DNA from: Hyphomicrobiales bacterium | Lineage (GTDB): Bacteria > Pseudomonadota > Alphaproteobacteria > Rhizobiales > Beijerinckiaceae | Assembly (NCBI GenBank): GCA_025351165.1 | Contig: JANXWK010000028.1 | Span: 1-37,779 of the forward strand | DNA length: 37,779 bases | Reading direction: 5' to 3' | Part shown: in pieces, positions 1 through 8,370 of the stretch | Layout of the letters: each line of letters begins with the position of its first letter | Numbering within the stretch: position 1 is the stretch's first letter | The notes under the pieces: model-generated | What the model was told of the DNA's origin: nothing | The model's input: only the letters and a program-made list of their open reading frames with translations | Database searches by the model: none | Made by a program: the position numbers and the translations under genes

Positions 1-1288
1 CTGCCAGTTTAAAGGGTTCAAGTACACGAATGCAGCCATGACTGAAAGCCCGTTCAGAATTTGCAAATAATCCACGTGAGGGTGTATCGTGCAGGTACAC
101 TGCGTGATCGTTGGGAAACATGAACTTGATGAGGCCCAAAGCGTTACGCTCGCCAGGCGGTTGACGAATAGAAATATTTTCTATGCTGCCAGACCAATTA
201 ACTGTTGATGGATCAACTACCCTGCCCCGTTTGATGATTTCAAAACCTTTGGCGTGTAAGGCATATGGATCGCTCTGGAGTTTTGGCAGCATTTCTTTTA
301 AAATTATGGATGGTGGAATATTCCAGTATGGGTTGACGATCAAATGATCCATGGCACCTGTAAACACAGGTGTTGGCGTTTGAGGTTTGCCTACAATAAC
401 ACGCGTTTGATGTATTTCAGCGCCATTACGAACCATGTAAAGCTGATATTCTGGAATGTTGACCAAGATATATGAGTTTCCAAGATCATGTGGCAGCCAG
501 CGCCAGCGTTCCATGTTGGCAATGATATCTGCCTGTTTAACAGGGTCCACCTGCTCAGCGAGTTTGGTTTTGAGTGCTTTGTAGCCAATGTGCTGCGGGT
601 TATATTCTTCTAGGGTTTTACCCGCCTCTTTTGAAGTGCCAAGCGCTTGCAGTATGTCTTTTATATTGGCTAAAACTGGCTCTGCAGTGATTAATCTAGA
701 AATATTACGGGGGTTGAGCCTTGCACCAGCTGCATCTCCTGCGTATCTGATGGCAGCGTTTGTGAGGCTGATTTCTGCTTCAAGCTGATTACTGATAAAA
801 TCCGGAATTTTATATGATGCCGTTTTAAGGCCGTGAGAGGCCGCATTATCCAGTGTCATTTTTACAGCTTTAGCACTTTGATTATAACCCGTTTGATCTG
901 TCCACAAGGGCTGATAGGCGCGAGCTTCATAAAAGTCTTTTATCAGCTGATCCTGCGCTTTGTGAGATGATGTTTTTGCCAATAAAAATTCATAAAGCTG
1001 TATAGAAAAAGGGTTTGTATTTAGCTCAGCCAAAGGCTGAACAATTGTTGCGTAACTATTGTTTTGAATATGAATTTTTGAAGTCTGAAATATATTTGGT
1101 TCTGATGCTTTATACTCGTGATTATCAGGTATGACTGGGTTGGAATCCATAGCTGGCAAGCCATTAACCAGTCTGGCTGAAGTACTGTTTGGTGTTGAAT
1201 TAGTCTGCTGTGCAAATAAAATTTCAACACTTGATAGAGAGAACAGAACAGTTGCAAAAATAAACAAGGATTTTTTAGAGCAGCGCAT
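1..1288 (-). CDS. L,D-transpeptidase, YcbB type (partial, C-terminus off the left edge)
   Basis: Periplasmic enzyme expected to form 3-3 crosslinks in peptidoglycan or to attach substrates to it. The frame is open from an ATG at 1288 to position 1, about 429 codons. The N-terminus is a signal peptide (basic start, then LFIFATVLFSLSSVEILFA). A helical region typical of YcbB follows (KDFYEARAYQPLWT), then ERWRWLP, which introduces the catalytic part of this family. The YkuD signature is complete near the edge: a His in YLHDTPS, then FANSERAFSHGCIRV, with the likely catalytic Cys at about residue 419. Only the last residues should be missing. The ribosome site before 1288 is weak. It follows the ABC transporter operon on the same strand but has no evident functional link to it. 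Confidence 0.9.
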   Translation of the reverse strand, partial: MRCSKKSLFIFATVLFSLSSVEILFAQQTNSTPNSTSARLVNGLPAMDSNPVIPDNHEYKASEPNIFQTSKIHIQNNSYATIVQPLAELNTNPFSIQLYEFLLAKTSSHKAQDQLIKDFYEARAYQPLWTDQTGYNQSAKAVKMTLDNAASHGLKTASYKIPDFISNQLEAEISLTNAAIRYAGDAAGARLNPRNISRLITAEPVLANIKDILQALGTSKEAGKTLEEYNPQHIGYKALKTKLAEQVDPVKQADIIANMERWRWLPHDLGNSYILVNIPEYQLYMVRNGAEIHQTRVIVGKPQTPTPVFTGAMDHLIVNPYWNIPPSIILKEMLPKLQSDPYALHAKGFEIIKRGRVVDPSTVNWSGSIENISIRQPPGERNALGLIKFMFPNDHAVYLHDTPSRGLFANSERAFSHGCIRVLEPFKLA

Positions 1289-1391
1289 AAATCACCAAAG
1301 AACATTGAAAGACATTACAGCATCAGCCGCATGAAATGATCTAAGATAAAAAGCTGAAGATTACGTTTCAATTAACCTAAATCAGAGTAAA

Positions 1392-2165
1392 TTATCTCTG
1401 GATAATGCCCGTACCCCATCGCTTGTGCAACAGACGTTCCAAGGGTGAAAACACGATTTTATCTACAATGAGGCCAATCCATATGATAACCAGCATAATG
1501 CCAATGACCTGATCCATTGCGTTAAGTTCACGCCCATAGTGCAGAAGATGCCCAAGACCAAAACCAGTCAATATTGTTACATAGATTTCTGCCGCCATGA
1601 GTGAGCGCCAGGCAAAAGCCCAGCCCTGCTTCAGGCCACTGATTAAATACGGCAAAGAGGCAGGTAAAATGACATGTGTCCATTTATGCCATCCGTCTGA
1701 GCCCATTGTTCTTGCAGCTCTGGCGTAAATTGGTGGAATGTTTCTGGCACCAGTATCCGTTGCAATCATAACCGACCACATTGTGCCCATAATGACGACA
1801 AACAGCATTGCGGTCTCTGTTTGCCCAAACCACAGCAGTGCCAATGGCACCCAGCAAACGCTTGGAAGCGTTTGCAGTCCAAGTGCCAATGCACCAAGCG
1901 TGTCCTCTGTAAATTGTGACGTGCTCATGAGGAGACCCAGTGGTATTCCAACCATAGCGCCTGCAAGGTAACCCAGCATCAACCTTTTAAGCGTTACCAG
2001 ACATGCTTCCCACAAGCTGCCATCAAGGGCTGCTGACCAGAGGTACTCTGCAATTTGCACCGGAGGAGGGAGAATAATGGGAGACCATCTGCCAGACGTG
2101 GCAGCTAACTGCCAAATCAGGACCAGGCTAATAAAAAAAACAGATGCCCGTAATTGCCGTTTCAT
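1392..2165 (-). CDS. ssuC: ABC transporter permease, SsuC/TauC family
   Basis: Inner-membrane permease of 257 aa for an importer of the sulfonate/taurine/nitrate class (binding-protein-dependent transport BPD_transp_1 fold). About six hydrophobic segments are visible. The cytoplasmic coupling loop is recognisable around residues 147-180 (ARTMGSDGWHKWTHVILPAS), ending in the usual I-LP-ASLP pattern that docks on the ATPase. Its ATG overlaps the stop of the ATPase gene (ATGA), so the two are probably translationally coupled. It is the last gene of a three-gene operon. No sulfonatase, desulfonating monooxygenase or taurine dehydrogenase is nearby, so the substrate is not fixed by context. The symbol is by family resemblance only. 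Confidence 0.85.
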   Translation of the reverse strand: MKRQLRASVFFISLVLIWQLAATSGRWSPIILPPPVQIAEYLWSAALDGSLWEACLVTLKRLMLGYLAGAMVGIPLGLLMSTSQFTEDTLGALALGLQTLPSVCWVPLALLWFGQTETAMLFVVIMGTMWSVMIATDTGARNIPPIYARAARTMGSDGWHKWTHVILPASLPYLISGLKQGWAFAWRSLMAAEIYVTILTGFGLGHLLHYGRELNAMDQVIGIMLVIIWIGLIVDKIVFSPLERLLHKRWGTGIIQR

Positions 2166-2962
2166 CCATGCGCCTCGTCAAGAGTTTGGTTGCCTTTGAG
2201 GGCGCGTGTTATGTTTTGAGTATAATGCGAGAGTGCAATACTGTTAATATCCCGTGGGCGCGGCAAATCAATTTCAAATTCCTGAGTTATACGTCCAGGA
2301 CTTGGCGACATCAGCACAACGCGATCGGCCAGGCAGACGGCTTCGCGCACATTATGGGTAACTAAAATAATAGTTTTACGATGCGTTTCCCATATGTGCT
2401 GCAAATCATCGTAAAGCTGTTCGCGGGTCATGGCGTCAAGGGCTGCAAAAGGTTCATCCAGCAGGAGAACACGCGGCGAAGGGGCAAGCGCCCGCGCCAA
2501 GGCAACGCGTTGTTTCATGCCACCAGATAACTCATGGGTATTAGACCTTGCAAATTTTTCGAGGCCAACCAGCTTAAGAAACTCCATAGCAATGGTTTTG
2601 TGCTGAGATTTAGGTAGATCCGGGCAAAGTTTAAGCCCAAACATAACATTACCTAAAACACTTAACCATGGAAACAGGGCAGATTCCTGAAACATGACAA
2701 GTCTTTGACGTCCTGGACCATCAACCTTTTTTTCATCAGCATAAACTGCACCTTCATCAGGTTTTGTAAGGCCTGCAATGATGTCAAGCAAAGTCGACTT
2801 TCCACAGCCACTTGCACCTACAAGGCATAGGAATTCGCCTTCGGCAATGGATAGTGACACGTTGCTTAGGGCCTGTACAACTGAGCTTTGTGACTTAAAC
2901 TGTTTGCTGATATTTTGTATTTGCAGCTTATTTGCTGCATGGGCGTCAAACTGATGCTGCAT
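2162..2962 (-). CDS. ssuB: ABC transporter ATP-binding protein, SsuB/TauB family
   Basis: Cytoplasmic ATPase of 266 aa that powers the adjacent permease. Walker A is GASGCGKST (residues 49-57), a Q-loop follows at MFQESALFPW, the signature motif is LSGGMKQR, Walker B is VLLLDEP, and the switch His is in LVTHNVREA. ALFPWLSVLGNV after the Q-loop and the short C-terminus match the nitrate/sulfonate/taurine ATPase group. It starts 5 bases after the binding-protein stop and overlaps the permease start by 4 bases, so the three genes look like one transcript. Substrate assignment among alkanesulfonate, taurine and nitrate-like compounds is not possible from the ATPase. Confidence 0.88.
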   Translation of the reverse strand: MQHQFDAHAANKLQIQNISKQFKSQSSVVQALSNVSLSIAEGEFLCLVGASGCGKSTLLDIIAGLTKPDEGAVYADEKKVDGPGRQRLVMFQESALFPWLSVLGNVMFGLKLCPDLPKSQHKTIAMEFLKLVGLEKFARSNTHELSGGMKQRVALARALAPSPRVLLLDEPFAALDAMTREQLYDDLQHIWETHRKTIILVTHNVREAVCLADRVVLMSPSPGRITQEFEIDLPRPRDINSIALSHYTQNITRALKGNQTLDEAHG

Positions 2963-2967
2963 TAAGG

Positions 2968-3963
2968 TTATGGCTTCTCTACGAGTTTTGAAAGATTCGC
3001 TGAACTTTTCAAGAAGCCCGCAGACTGTGCGTTTTTTAAAAAAGTTTCAAGTTCATTCATTGAAACTACATCTGTTAGGGTAATGCGTGCCCATGCCTGC
3101 TTTATAAGTGCAGGCGGCATTTTTGAGCGTGTCTCTGCCTCTAACTCATTGTTTGCAATGGTTTGTGCTTCCTCTGGATTTTGTCTGATCCAGTCTGTCA
3201 ATTCACCATGTGCTTTAATAAAAGAGGCAATTAAAGTCCGCTGTTTGTTAAGTGTTTTTACATTTGAAACGATAACCGTTATCAGCGCATCACGCTCATC
3301 TACTAAAACCTTACCGCCTGCTTCCAGTTCAAGGCGCGAAACCCAAGGCTCCACAGTCCAGACAGCATCGAGTTGTTTGTTCTTAAAAAGTGAAAATTGA
3401 TCTGGGTTAGTTGTTGGCAAAACCTGAGCATCCCCGCCAGTTTGGGTTATGCGCAGACCGCCAGCTGTGAGCCAGGCACGTGCGGCAACATCCTGCGTGT
3501 TCCCAAATTGCGGTGTTGCAATTTTTTTTCCTTTGAAATCAGCAGGTGTTTTAAGGGGCTGATCCGGCTGCACAACAAGGGCCGAACCACCGTTTGCTGC
3601 CCCTGCAAGAATACGAATATCTTCGCCCTTTGCTCTTACATATCCGTTAATGGCTGGATTTGGACCAACATATGTAAGATCAACAGAGTCCGTGAATATG
3701 GCCTCTATGGCGCTAGGGCCAGCATTATAAACAAACCACTCAAGCTTTATCTCCTGCTTGAGATCTTTGCCAATGCGCTCTTCAAACCAGCCTTTGCCTT
3801 GACGTGTCAGTCCATGAGCAACGAGCGCCTGAACATGCGTGATATTTGGAAAGTGCCCTACACGCAGAGTGGTGGTTTGAGCATTGGCAGAGCTTGTAAA
3901 ACTTAAGGAGGCAAAAGCCGCTCCGAACAATAATGCCTTTAATAATGACCGTGAAAAAAACAT
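2968..3963 (-). CDS. ssuA: ABC transporter substrate-binding protein, SsuA family
   Basis: Periplasmic binding protein of 331 aa. A clear signal peptide is present (hydrophobic core LLFGAAFASLSF, cleavage near SANAQ). The mature part begins TLRVGHFPNITHVQALVAHG and has the features of the NMT1/SsuA fold: AIEAIFTDSVDLTYVGPNPA, GSALVVQPDQPLKTPADFKGKKIATPQFGNTQD in short steps, and the later DAVWTVEPWVSRLE. It should bind an organic sulfonate or similar anion and deliver it to the permease. The start is well supported by a strong Shine-Dalgarno (AGGAGGG) 4 bases before the ATG. First gene of the importer operon, with a candidate promoter just upstream. Confidence 0.88.
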   Translation of the reverse strand: MFFSRSLLKALLFGAAFASLSFTSSANAQTTTLRVGHFPNITHVQALVAHGLTRQGKGWFEERIGKDLKQEIKLEWFVYNAGPSAIEAIFTDSVDLTYVGPNPAINGYVRAKGEDIRILAGAANGGSALVVQPDQPLKTPADFKGKKIATPQFGNTQDVAARAWLTAGGLRITQTGGDAQVLPTTNPDQFSLFKNKQLDAVWTVEPWVSRLELEAGGKVLVDERDALITVIVSNVKTLNKQRTLIASFIKAHGELTDWIRQNPEEAQTIANNELEAETRSKMPPALIKQAWARITLTDVVSMNELETFLKNAQSAGFLKSSANLSKLVEKP

Positions 3964-3997
3964 AAACCCTCCTAATTCTACAGTTTAATTAAGTAAA

Positions 3998-4026
3998 ATT
4001 GTATTTAGCTTAAAAAACTAATGTAA
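3998..4026 (-). promoter_or_regulatory. candidate sigma-70-type promoter of the ABC importer operon
   Basis: On the minus strand TTACAT (4026-4021) and TACAAT (4003-3998) are separated by 17 bases. They resemble -35 and -10 boxes and lie about 35 bases upstream of the binding-protein ATG. The spacing is ideal but the region is AT-rich, so chance is possible. I see no sigma-54 type -24/-12 box here despite the neighbouring sigma-54 activator. Confidence 0.35.
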
Positions 4027-4075
4027 AATTAAGGCGGAACTTCGTTTTACGCAACTGCTATTTTGCAAATTTAAT

Positions 4076-5602
4076 TCAGGCACGCAAAGCTTTTTTATTT
4101 TCTGTTACGTTGTCTTCGCATTCAACAATGCTGTCCTCCAACCCCAGATCTTTCAATTTTCTGTACAGCGTTGAGCGACCAATGCCTAGCTTACGGGCTA
4201 CACGTGACATTTGCCCACGATAAAAATCGATGGCAAATTTGATTGTATCGCCTTCTACCTCGTCCAATTTGCGCAGATCACCCTTTACGTCTACCAAAGC
4301 TACAGAGTTTGGATCGCGCACCTGCACAATTTCACGCGTATGTGAGCGCGGCTGGAGACTTGATTGAGATGACGGTATAGCAGCTTGTACAAGAGCTGGA
4401 ATACGCACATCAAAACCATCTACGTGAGCTGCGATTTGTGGAAAATCCTGCACGCTCAGCTCATCTCCATCACACAGCACAACAGCTCTGAATATTGCAT
4501 TTTCGAGCTGGCGCACATTACCTGGCCATTGGAATGCCTGCATGAGTGCGAGCGTCTCTGCGCTCAAGCCCCGAATAGTTTTACCTTCTTCTGCTGCAAA
4601 ACGCGCTAAAAATCTGCGTGCCAAAGCTGGAATATCATCACGGCGCGCACGCAAGGGTGGGACGTGAATGGGGAATACATTGAGGCGATAATACAAATCC
4701 TCACGGAAGCGTCCCTGCTTCACGGCTTCAATCAAATTGGCATTGGTTGCAGAGACAAGGCGAATATCGACCTTGATTGATTTTTTTGCCCCCACAGGAT
4801 CAACCTCGCCCTCCTGAATGGCCCGCAACAGTTTAACCTGCGCCTCCAATGGCAGTTCGCCCACCTCATCCAGAAATAATGTACCACCATGCGCCTCAAC
4901 GAACTTGCCAATATGACGCTCGGTTGCGCCAGTGAAGGCACCTTTTTCATGGCCAAACAGAATGCTTTCAATCAAGTTTGCAGGGATTGCTCCACAGTTA
5001 ACAGTAACAAATGGCCTGCCCTTACGGTCAGACCCACCTTGTATTGCTCGTGCAATCACCTCTTTACCAACGCCTGATTCACCCTCCAGAAGAACTGGAA
5101 TGGTAGATTTTGCAGCGCGCTCCCCAAGGCGAATAACGCGATCCATTTCATTTGAATCGCACGACAAGTCACGGAATGTGAGCGTGCCGGATACGCGACG
5201 TTTGATGTGACGAATTTCGCCCTCTAGCGCCTCTACACGCAGAGCATTTTTAATGGAAATCTGCAGGCGTTCTGCGCCAACGGGTTTGACCACAAAATCA
5301 GTTGCCCCTGCCCGCATGGCAGAAATAACCGCCTCAATCGAGCCATGAGAGGTTTGCACCACAACTGGCACGGTAATACCACGCTCACGCATGGCAGTCA
5401 GCACGCCCATACCATCAAGCTCTGGCATGACAAGGTCAAGTATAGCTGCATCAATTTTGATTGCATGTTCATCGGCAAGGCGGGCAATCGCCTCTGTGCC
5501 GTTTTCAACAACCACTGGGGTGTAGCCAAAACGCTTGACCATTTCCGACAAGAGGCGACGCTGGATTGGATCGTCATCAGCGATGAGTATGGTCGAAGCC
5601 AT
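4076..5602 (-). CDS. sigma-54-dependent response regulator, NtrC class
   Basis: Activator of 508 aa with three domains. The receiver domain (about 1-120) has the acidic pocket D9-D11, the phosphoacceptor D56 in ILDLVMPELDG, and a Lys in DFVVKPVG. The central AAA+ domain (about 145-385) has Walker A GESGVGKE near 173, the sigma-54 contact loop GAFTGA near 220, and Walker B GGTLFLDEVGELP. A Fis-type helix-turn-helix follows near the C-terminus (MSRVARKLGIGRSTLYRKLK). It should open promoters held by RNA polymerase-sigma54 after phosphorylation. No histidine kinase gene adjoins it. It lies upstream of the ABC importer on the same strand, but the 112-base gap and separate promoter candidate argue against one operon. 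Related orphan regulators are common in Hyphomicrobiales. Confidence 0.92.
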   Translation of the reverse strand: MASTILIADDDPIQRRLLSEMVKRFGYTPVVVENGTEAIARLADEHAIKIDAAILDLVMPELDGMGVLTAMRERGITVPVVVQTSHGSIEAVISAMRAGATDFVVKPVGAERLQISIKNALRVEALEGEIRHIKRRVSGTLTFRDLSCDSNEMDRVIRLGERAAKSTIPVLLEGESGVGKEVIARAIQGGSDRKGRPFVTVNCGAIPANLIESILFGHEKGAFTGATERHIGKFVEAHGGTLFLDEVGELPLEAQVKLLRAIQEGEVDPVGAKKSIKVDIRLVSATNANLIEAVKQGRFREDLYYRLNVFPIHVPPLRARRDDIPALARRFLARFAAEEGKTIRGLSAETLALMQAFQWPGNVRQLENAIFRAVVLCDGDELSVQDFPQIAAHVDGFDVRIPALVQAAIPSSQSSLQPRSHTREIVQVRDPNSVALVDVKGDLRKLDEVEGDTIKFAIDFYRGQMSRVARKLGIGRSTLYRKLKDLGLEDSIVECEDNVTENKKALRA

Positions 5603-5762
5603 TAATTATGTATTCCTGAAATTTTAGCTTTTGCTATTCAATGCGTTTTTGCGTCAAATTCTTTGAGAGCAACATGTGTGTCGATTTGAACCATAGTGAG
5701 GCCAAGCCGTAAACAGGCTGTTAAGCTTGACGTTAAAAGGTGAGATAGTTGAGATTTTTATT

Positions 5763-6347
5763 TTATTTAAACCTCTGCACCACTCTGCGTAATTCTGGCA
5801 AAACATCTGCTTCAAACCACGGGTTACGTTTCATCCATCCGCTGCTGCGCCATGAAGGATGGGGCAGAGGGAAAATAGTTTCACCAAAATTTTGAAAATT
5901 ACGAACATTTTCTGTCAAAGACTGTTTTGGCTTTGTGGGAATATATCTTGCCTGCGCATAGCTTCCCACCAGCAATGTCAGGCCAATATCAGGCATAAGC
6001 TGCCTGATTTTTCCATGCCACATAGGTGCGCATTCAGCTCTTGGTGGAAAATCACCACTGGGGCCAGTGCCTGGATAGCAAAACCCCATCGGCATGAGCG
6101 CAACCTTGGTAGCATCGTAAAACTCGGACACGCTCAAGCCTGTCCATTCCCGCAGGCGATTTCCACTTGGGTCATTCCATGGAATGCCTGTTTGATGCAC
6201 GCGATTGCCTGGCGCCTGTCCAATAATCAGGAGTTTAGCCGTAGCGCTAATCTGCACAACTGGACGAGGGCCTGCTGGAAGGTACGCGCTGCATAATCTA
6301 CATGCAGCTATTTCAACTTTAAGCTGATCTATTTTATGGTCTGGCAT
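5763..6347 (-). CDS. uracil-DNA glycosylase family protein, Fe-S type
   Basis: Small DNA repair enzyme of 194 aa, expected to remove uracil or a related deaminated base. Motif 1 is GQAPG (43-47) and motif 2 is HPSWR (163-167), as in UDG superfamily members. Four cysteines, C16-x2-C19 and C90-x15-C106, match the 4Fe-4S cluster spacing of the family 4/5 group. Motif 1 has Gln where family 4 usually has Glu (GEAPG), so it may belong to a less studied subfamily. Transcribed divergently from pepF. The Shine-Dalgarno is weak. Cytoplasmic. Confidence 0.85.
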   Translation of the reverse strand: MPDHKIDQLKVEIAACRLCSAYLPAGPRPVVQISATAKLLIIGQAPGNRVHQTGIPWNDPSGNRLREWTGLSVSEFYDATKVALMPMGFCYPGTGPSGDFPPRAECAPMWHGKIRQLMPDIGLTLLVGSYAQARYIPTKPKQSLTENVRNFQNFGETIFPLPHPSWRSSGWMKRNPWFEADVLPELRRVVQRFK

Positions 6348-6503
6348 GAGAGCATCAATCTATAACTTGCATGCTGTAATTATAATACCGTTGACCCTTG
6401 AATGCAGCCCATAAAGCTGTCTTATTTGTTAAAGAAACCAATTGCACTTGCACAGGGCACAGCGCATACATCAAACCAGCATTTAACAAGGTGATAAATT
6501 TTC

Positions 6504-8336
6504 ATGAACCCTACAAACAGCACGACATCCACGCCAGAGGCCGCCAATCAGAACACAATCAATCTTGGCACCTTACCGGAGTGGCGATTGAGCGATCTTT
6601 ATGCGTCCCTGGATGATCCTGTTTACAAAACAGATATGACAAAAGCCTTGGAGCACGCCAAGCAGTTTTCTGACACTTACGCCGGTAAAATCGAAGCACT
6701 TGCCACGGGTAACACTGGCGCTGCTGATTTATTCAAAGCCGTGCAGGCCTATGAGGCCCTTGAAGACCTGATGGGCAAGATCATGTCTTATGCAGGCCTT
6801 AGCTATTCCACCGATACAAGCGACCCCGTGCGCGGCAAATTTTATGGGGATGCGCAGGAAAAAATTACAGCCGCCAGCTCGCATGTGCTGTTTTTTGCAC
6901 TCGAAATAAACCGCCTTAATGAGACGCTGTTTAACGCGCTCGCAGCTACCGCGCCCCTGTCGCATTACAAGCCTTGGCTCATTGATCTACGCCTTGAAAA
7001 ACCATACCAGCTTGAAGACAGGCTCGAAAAACTCTTTCATGAAAAAACTGTGACAGGACAGGGCGCATGGAACAGAATGTTTGATGAGACCATGTCAGCT
7101 TTACGCTTTAGCATTGATGGTAAAGAGCTGGCGATTGAGCCTGTGCTGAACATGCTGCAAGATTCACGCGTGAGTGTGCGCCGCGCCGCGTCTGAAGCTT
7201 TGGCAACCACCCTCAAAGCCAATGCCCGCACCTTTACACTCATTACCAACACGCTGGCAAAAGACAAGGAAATCTCAGATCGCTGGCGCGGATTTGAAGA
7301 TGTGGCCGATAGCCGCCATATGGCCAATCGCGTGGAGCGCGAGGTTGTGGATGCTCTGGTTGGCGCTGTGCGCGACGCCTATCCGCGCCTCTCGCATCGG
7401 TATTACAAACTTAAAGCCAAATGGTTTGGCAAAACCGAGCTTGACCATTGGGACCGCAACGCCCCCCTGCCGCAGGTTGAGCAAAAAGTGATCGCGTGGG
7501 AAAAAGCACGCGATATGGTGCTGGAGGCTTATGCAGGTTTTAACCCTCAAATGTCTGATATTGCGCGTAAGTTTTTCGATGAGGGCTGGATTGATGCGCC
7601 AGTGCGGGCAGGCAAATCGCCAGGGGCGTTTGCGCATCCAACTGTGCCCTCTGCCCACCCCTATGTTTTGGTGAATTATCAGGGCAAGCAGCGCGATGTG
7701 ATGACCTTGGCGCATGAGCTTGGCCATGGCGTGCATCAGGTTTTGGCTGGAAAGCAGGGCGCATTAATGGCGCAAACCCCGCTGACCTTGGCGGAAACAG
7801 CCAGTGTATTTGGTGAGATGCTGACCTTTCAAAAACTGCTGACTGAAACAACGGATGCCAAGGCGCGCAAATCGCTTCTGGCTGGCAAGGTGGAGGATAT
7901 GCTCAATACTGTGGTGCGCCAGATTGCGTTTTACAGCTTTGAGCGCAAGGTGCATCTGGCACGGCGCGAGGGGGAGCTGACATCTGACGATCTCAACCGC
8001 ATATGGATGAGTGTGCAGGGAGAAAGCTTTGGGCCAGCCATTAAAATGCACGAGGGCTATGAGGTGTTCTGGTCATATATACCGCATTTTATCCATTCGC
8101 CGTTTTATGTGTATGCCTACGCGTTTGGCGACTGTCTGGTGAACTCGCTTTATGGCGTGTATGAAAAATCTGAAACTGGTTTTGCAGAACGCTACATGGA
8201 AATGCTGGAGGCTGGTGGTACCAAGCACCATTCTGAGCTGCTCAAACCATTTGGGCTGGATGCAACCGACCCAGCGTTCTGGCAGGTGGGGCTGAACCTG
8301 ATTGAAGGCATGATTGAAGAGCTGGAGGGGATGTAG
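6504..8336 (+). CDS. pepF: M3 family oligoendopeptidase F
   Basis: Cytoplasmic zinc metallopeptidase of 610 aa that hydrolyses short peptides. The zinc site HELGH is at 404-408 (AHELGHGVHQ) and the third ligand Glu is expected in TLAETASVFGEML downstream. Length and the N-terminal helical region (WRLSDLYASLDDP) fit PepF. The start has a reasonable Shine-Dalgarno (AAGGTGA) about 11 bases before the ATG. Codon use is GC-rich compared with the OLD-like gene that follows 34 bases later, which makes the composition change at 8340 obvious. Confidence 0.93.
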   Translation: MNPTNSTTSTPEAANQNTINLGTLPEWRLSDLYASLDDPVYKTDMTKALEHAKQFSDTYAGKIEALATGNTGAADLFKAVQAYEALEDLMGKIMSYAGLSYSTDTSDPVRGKFYGDAQEKITAASSHVLFFALEINRLNETLFNALAATAPLSHYKPWLIDLRLEKPYQLEDRLEKLFHEKTVTGQGAWNRMFDETMSALRFSIDGKELAIEPVLNMLQDSRVSVRRAASEALATTLKANARTFTLITNTLAKDKEISDRWRGFEDVADSRHMANRVEREVVDALVGAVRDAYPRLSHRYYKLKAKWFGKTELDHWDRNAPLPQVEQKVIAWEKARDMVLEAYAGFNPQMSDIARKFFDEGWIDAPVRAGKSPGAFAHPTVPSAHPYVLVNYQGKQRDVMTLAHELGHGVHQVLAGKQGALMAQTPLTLAETASVFGEMLTFQKLLTETTDAKARKSLLAGKVEDMLNTVVRQIAFYSFERKVHLARREGELTSDDLNRIWMSVQGESFGPAIKMHEGYEVFWSYIPHFIHSPFYVYAYAFGDCLVNSLYGVYEKSETGFAERYMEMLEAGGTKHHSELLKPFGLDATDPAFWQVGLNLIEGMIEELEGM

Positions 8337-8370
8337 AGAAGCATAACCCTCCTAAAGAAAGCATTTTTGA

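Noticed and set aside
7037-8051. Several long minus-strand ORFs opposite pepF
   Set aside because: They lie antisense to a clear PepF gene with high GC, have no ribosome sites or recognisable domains, and follow from codon bias of the real gene.
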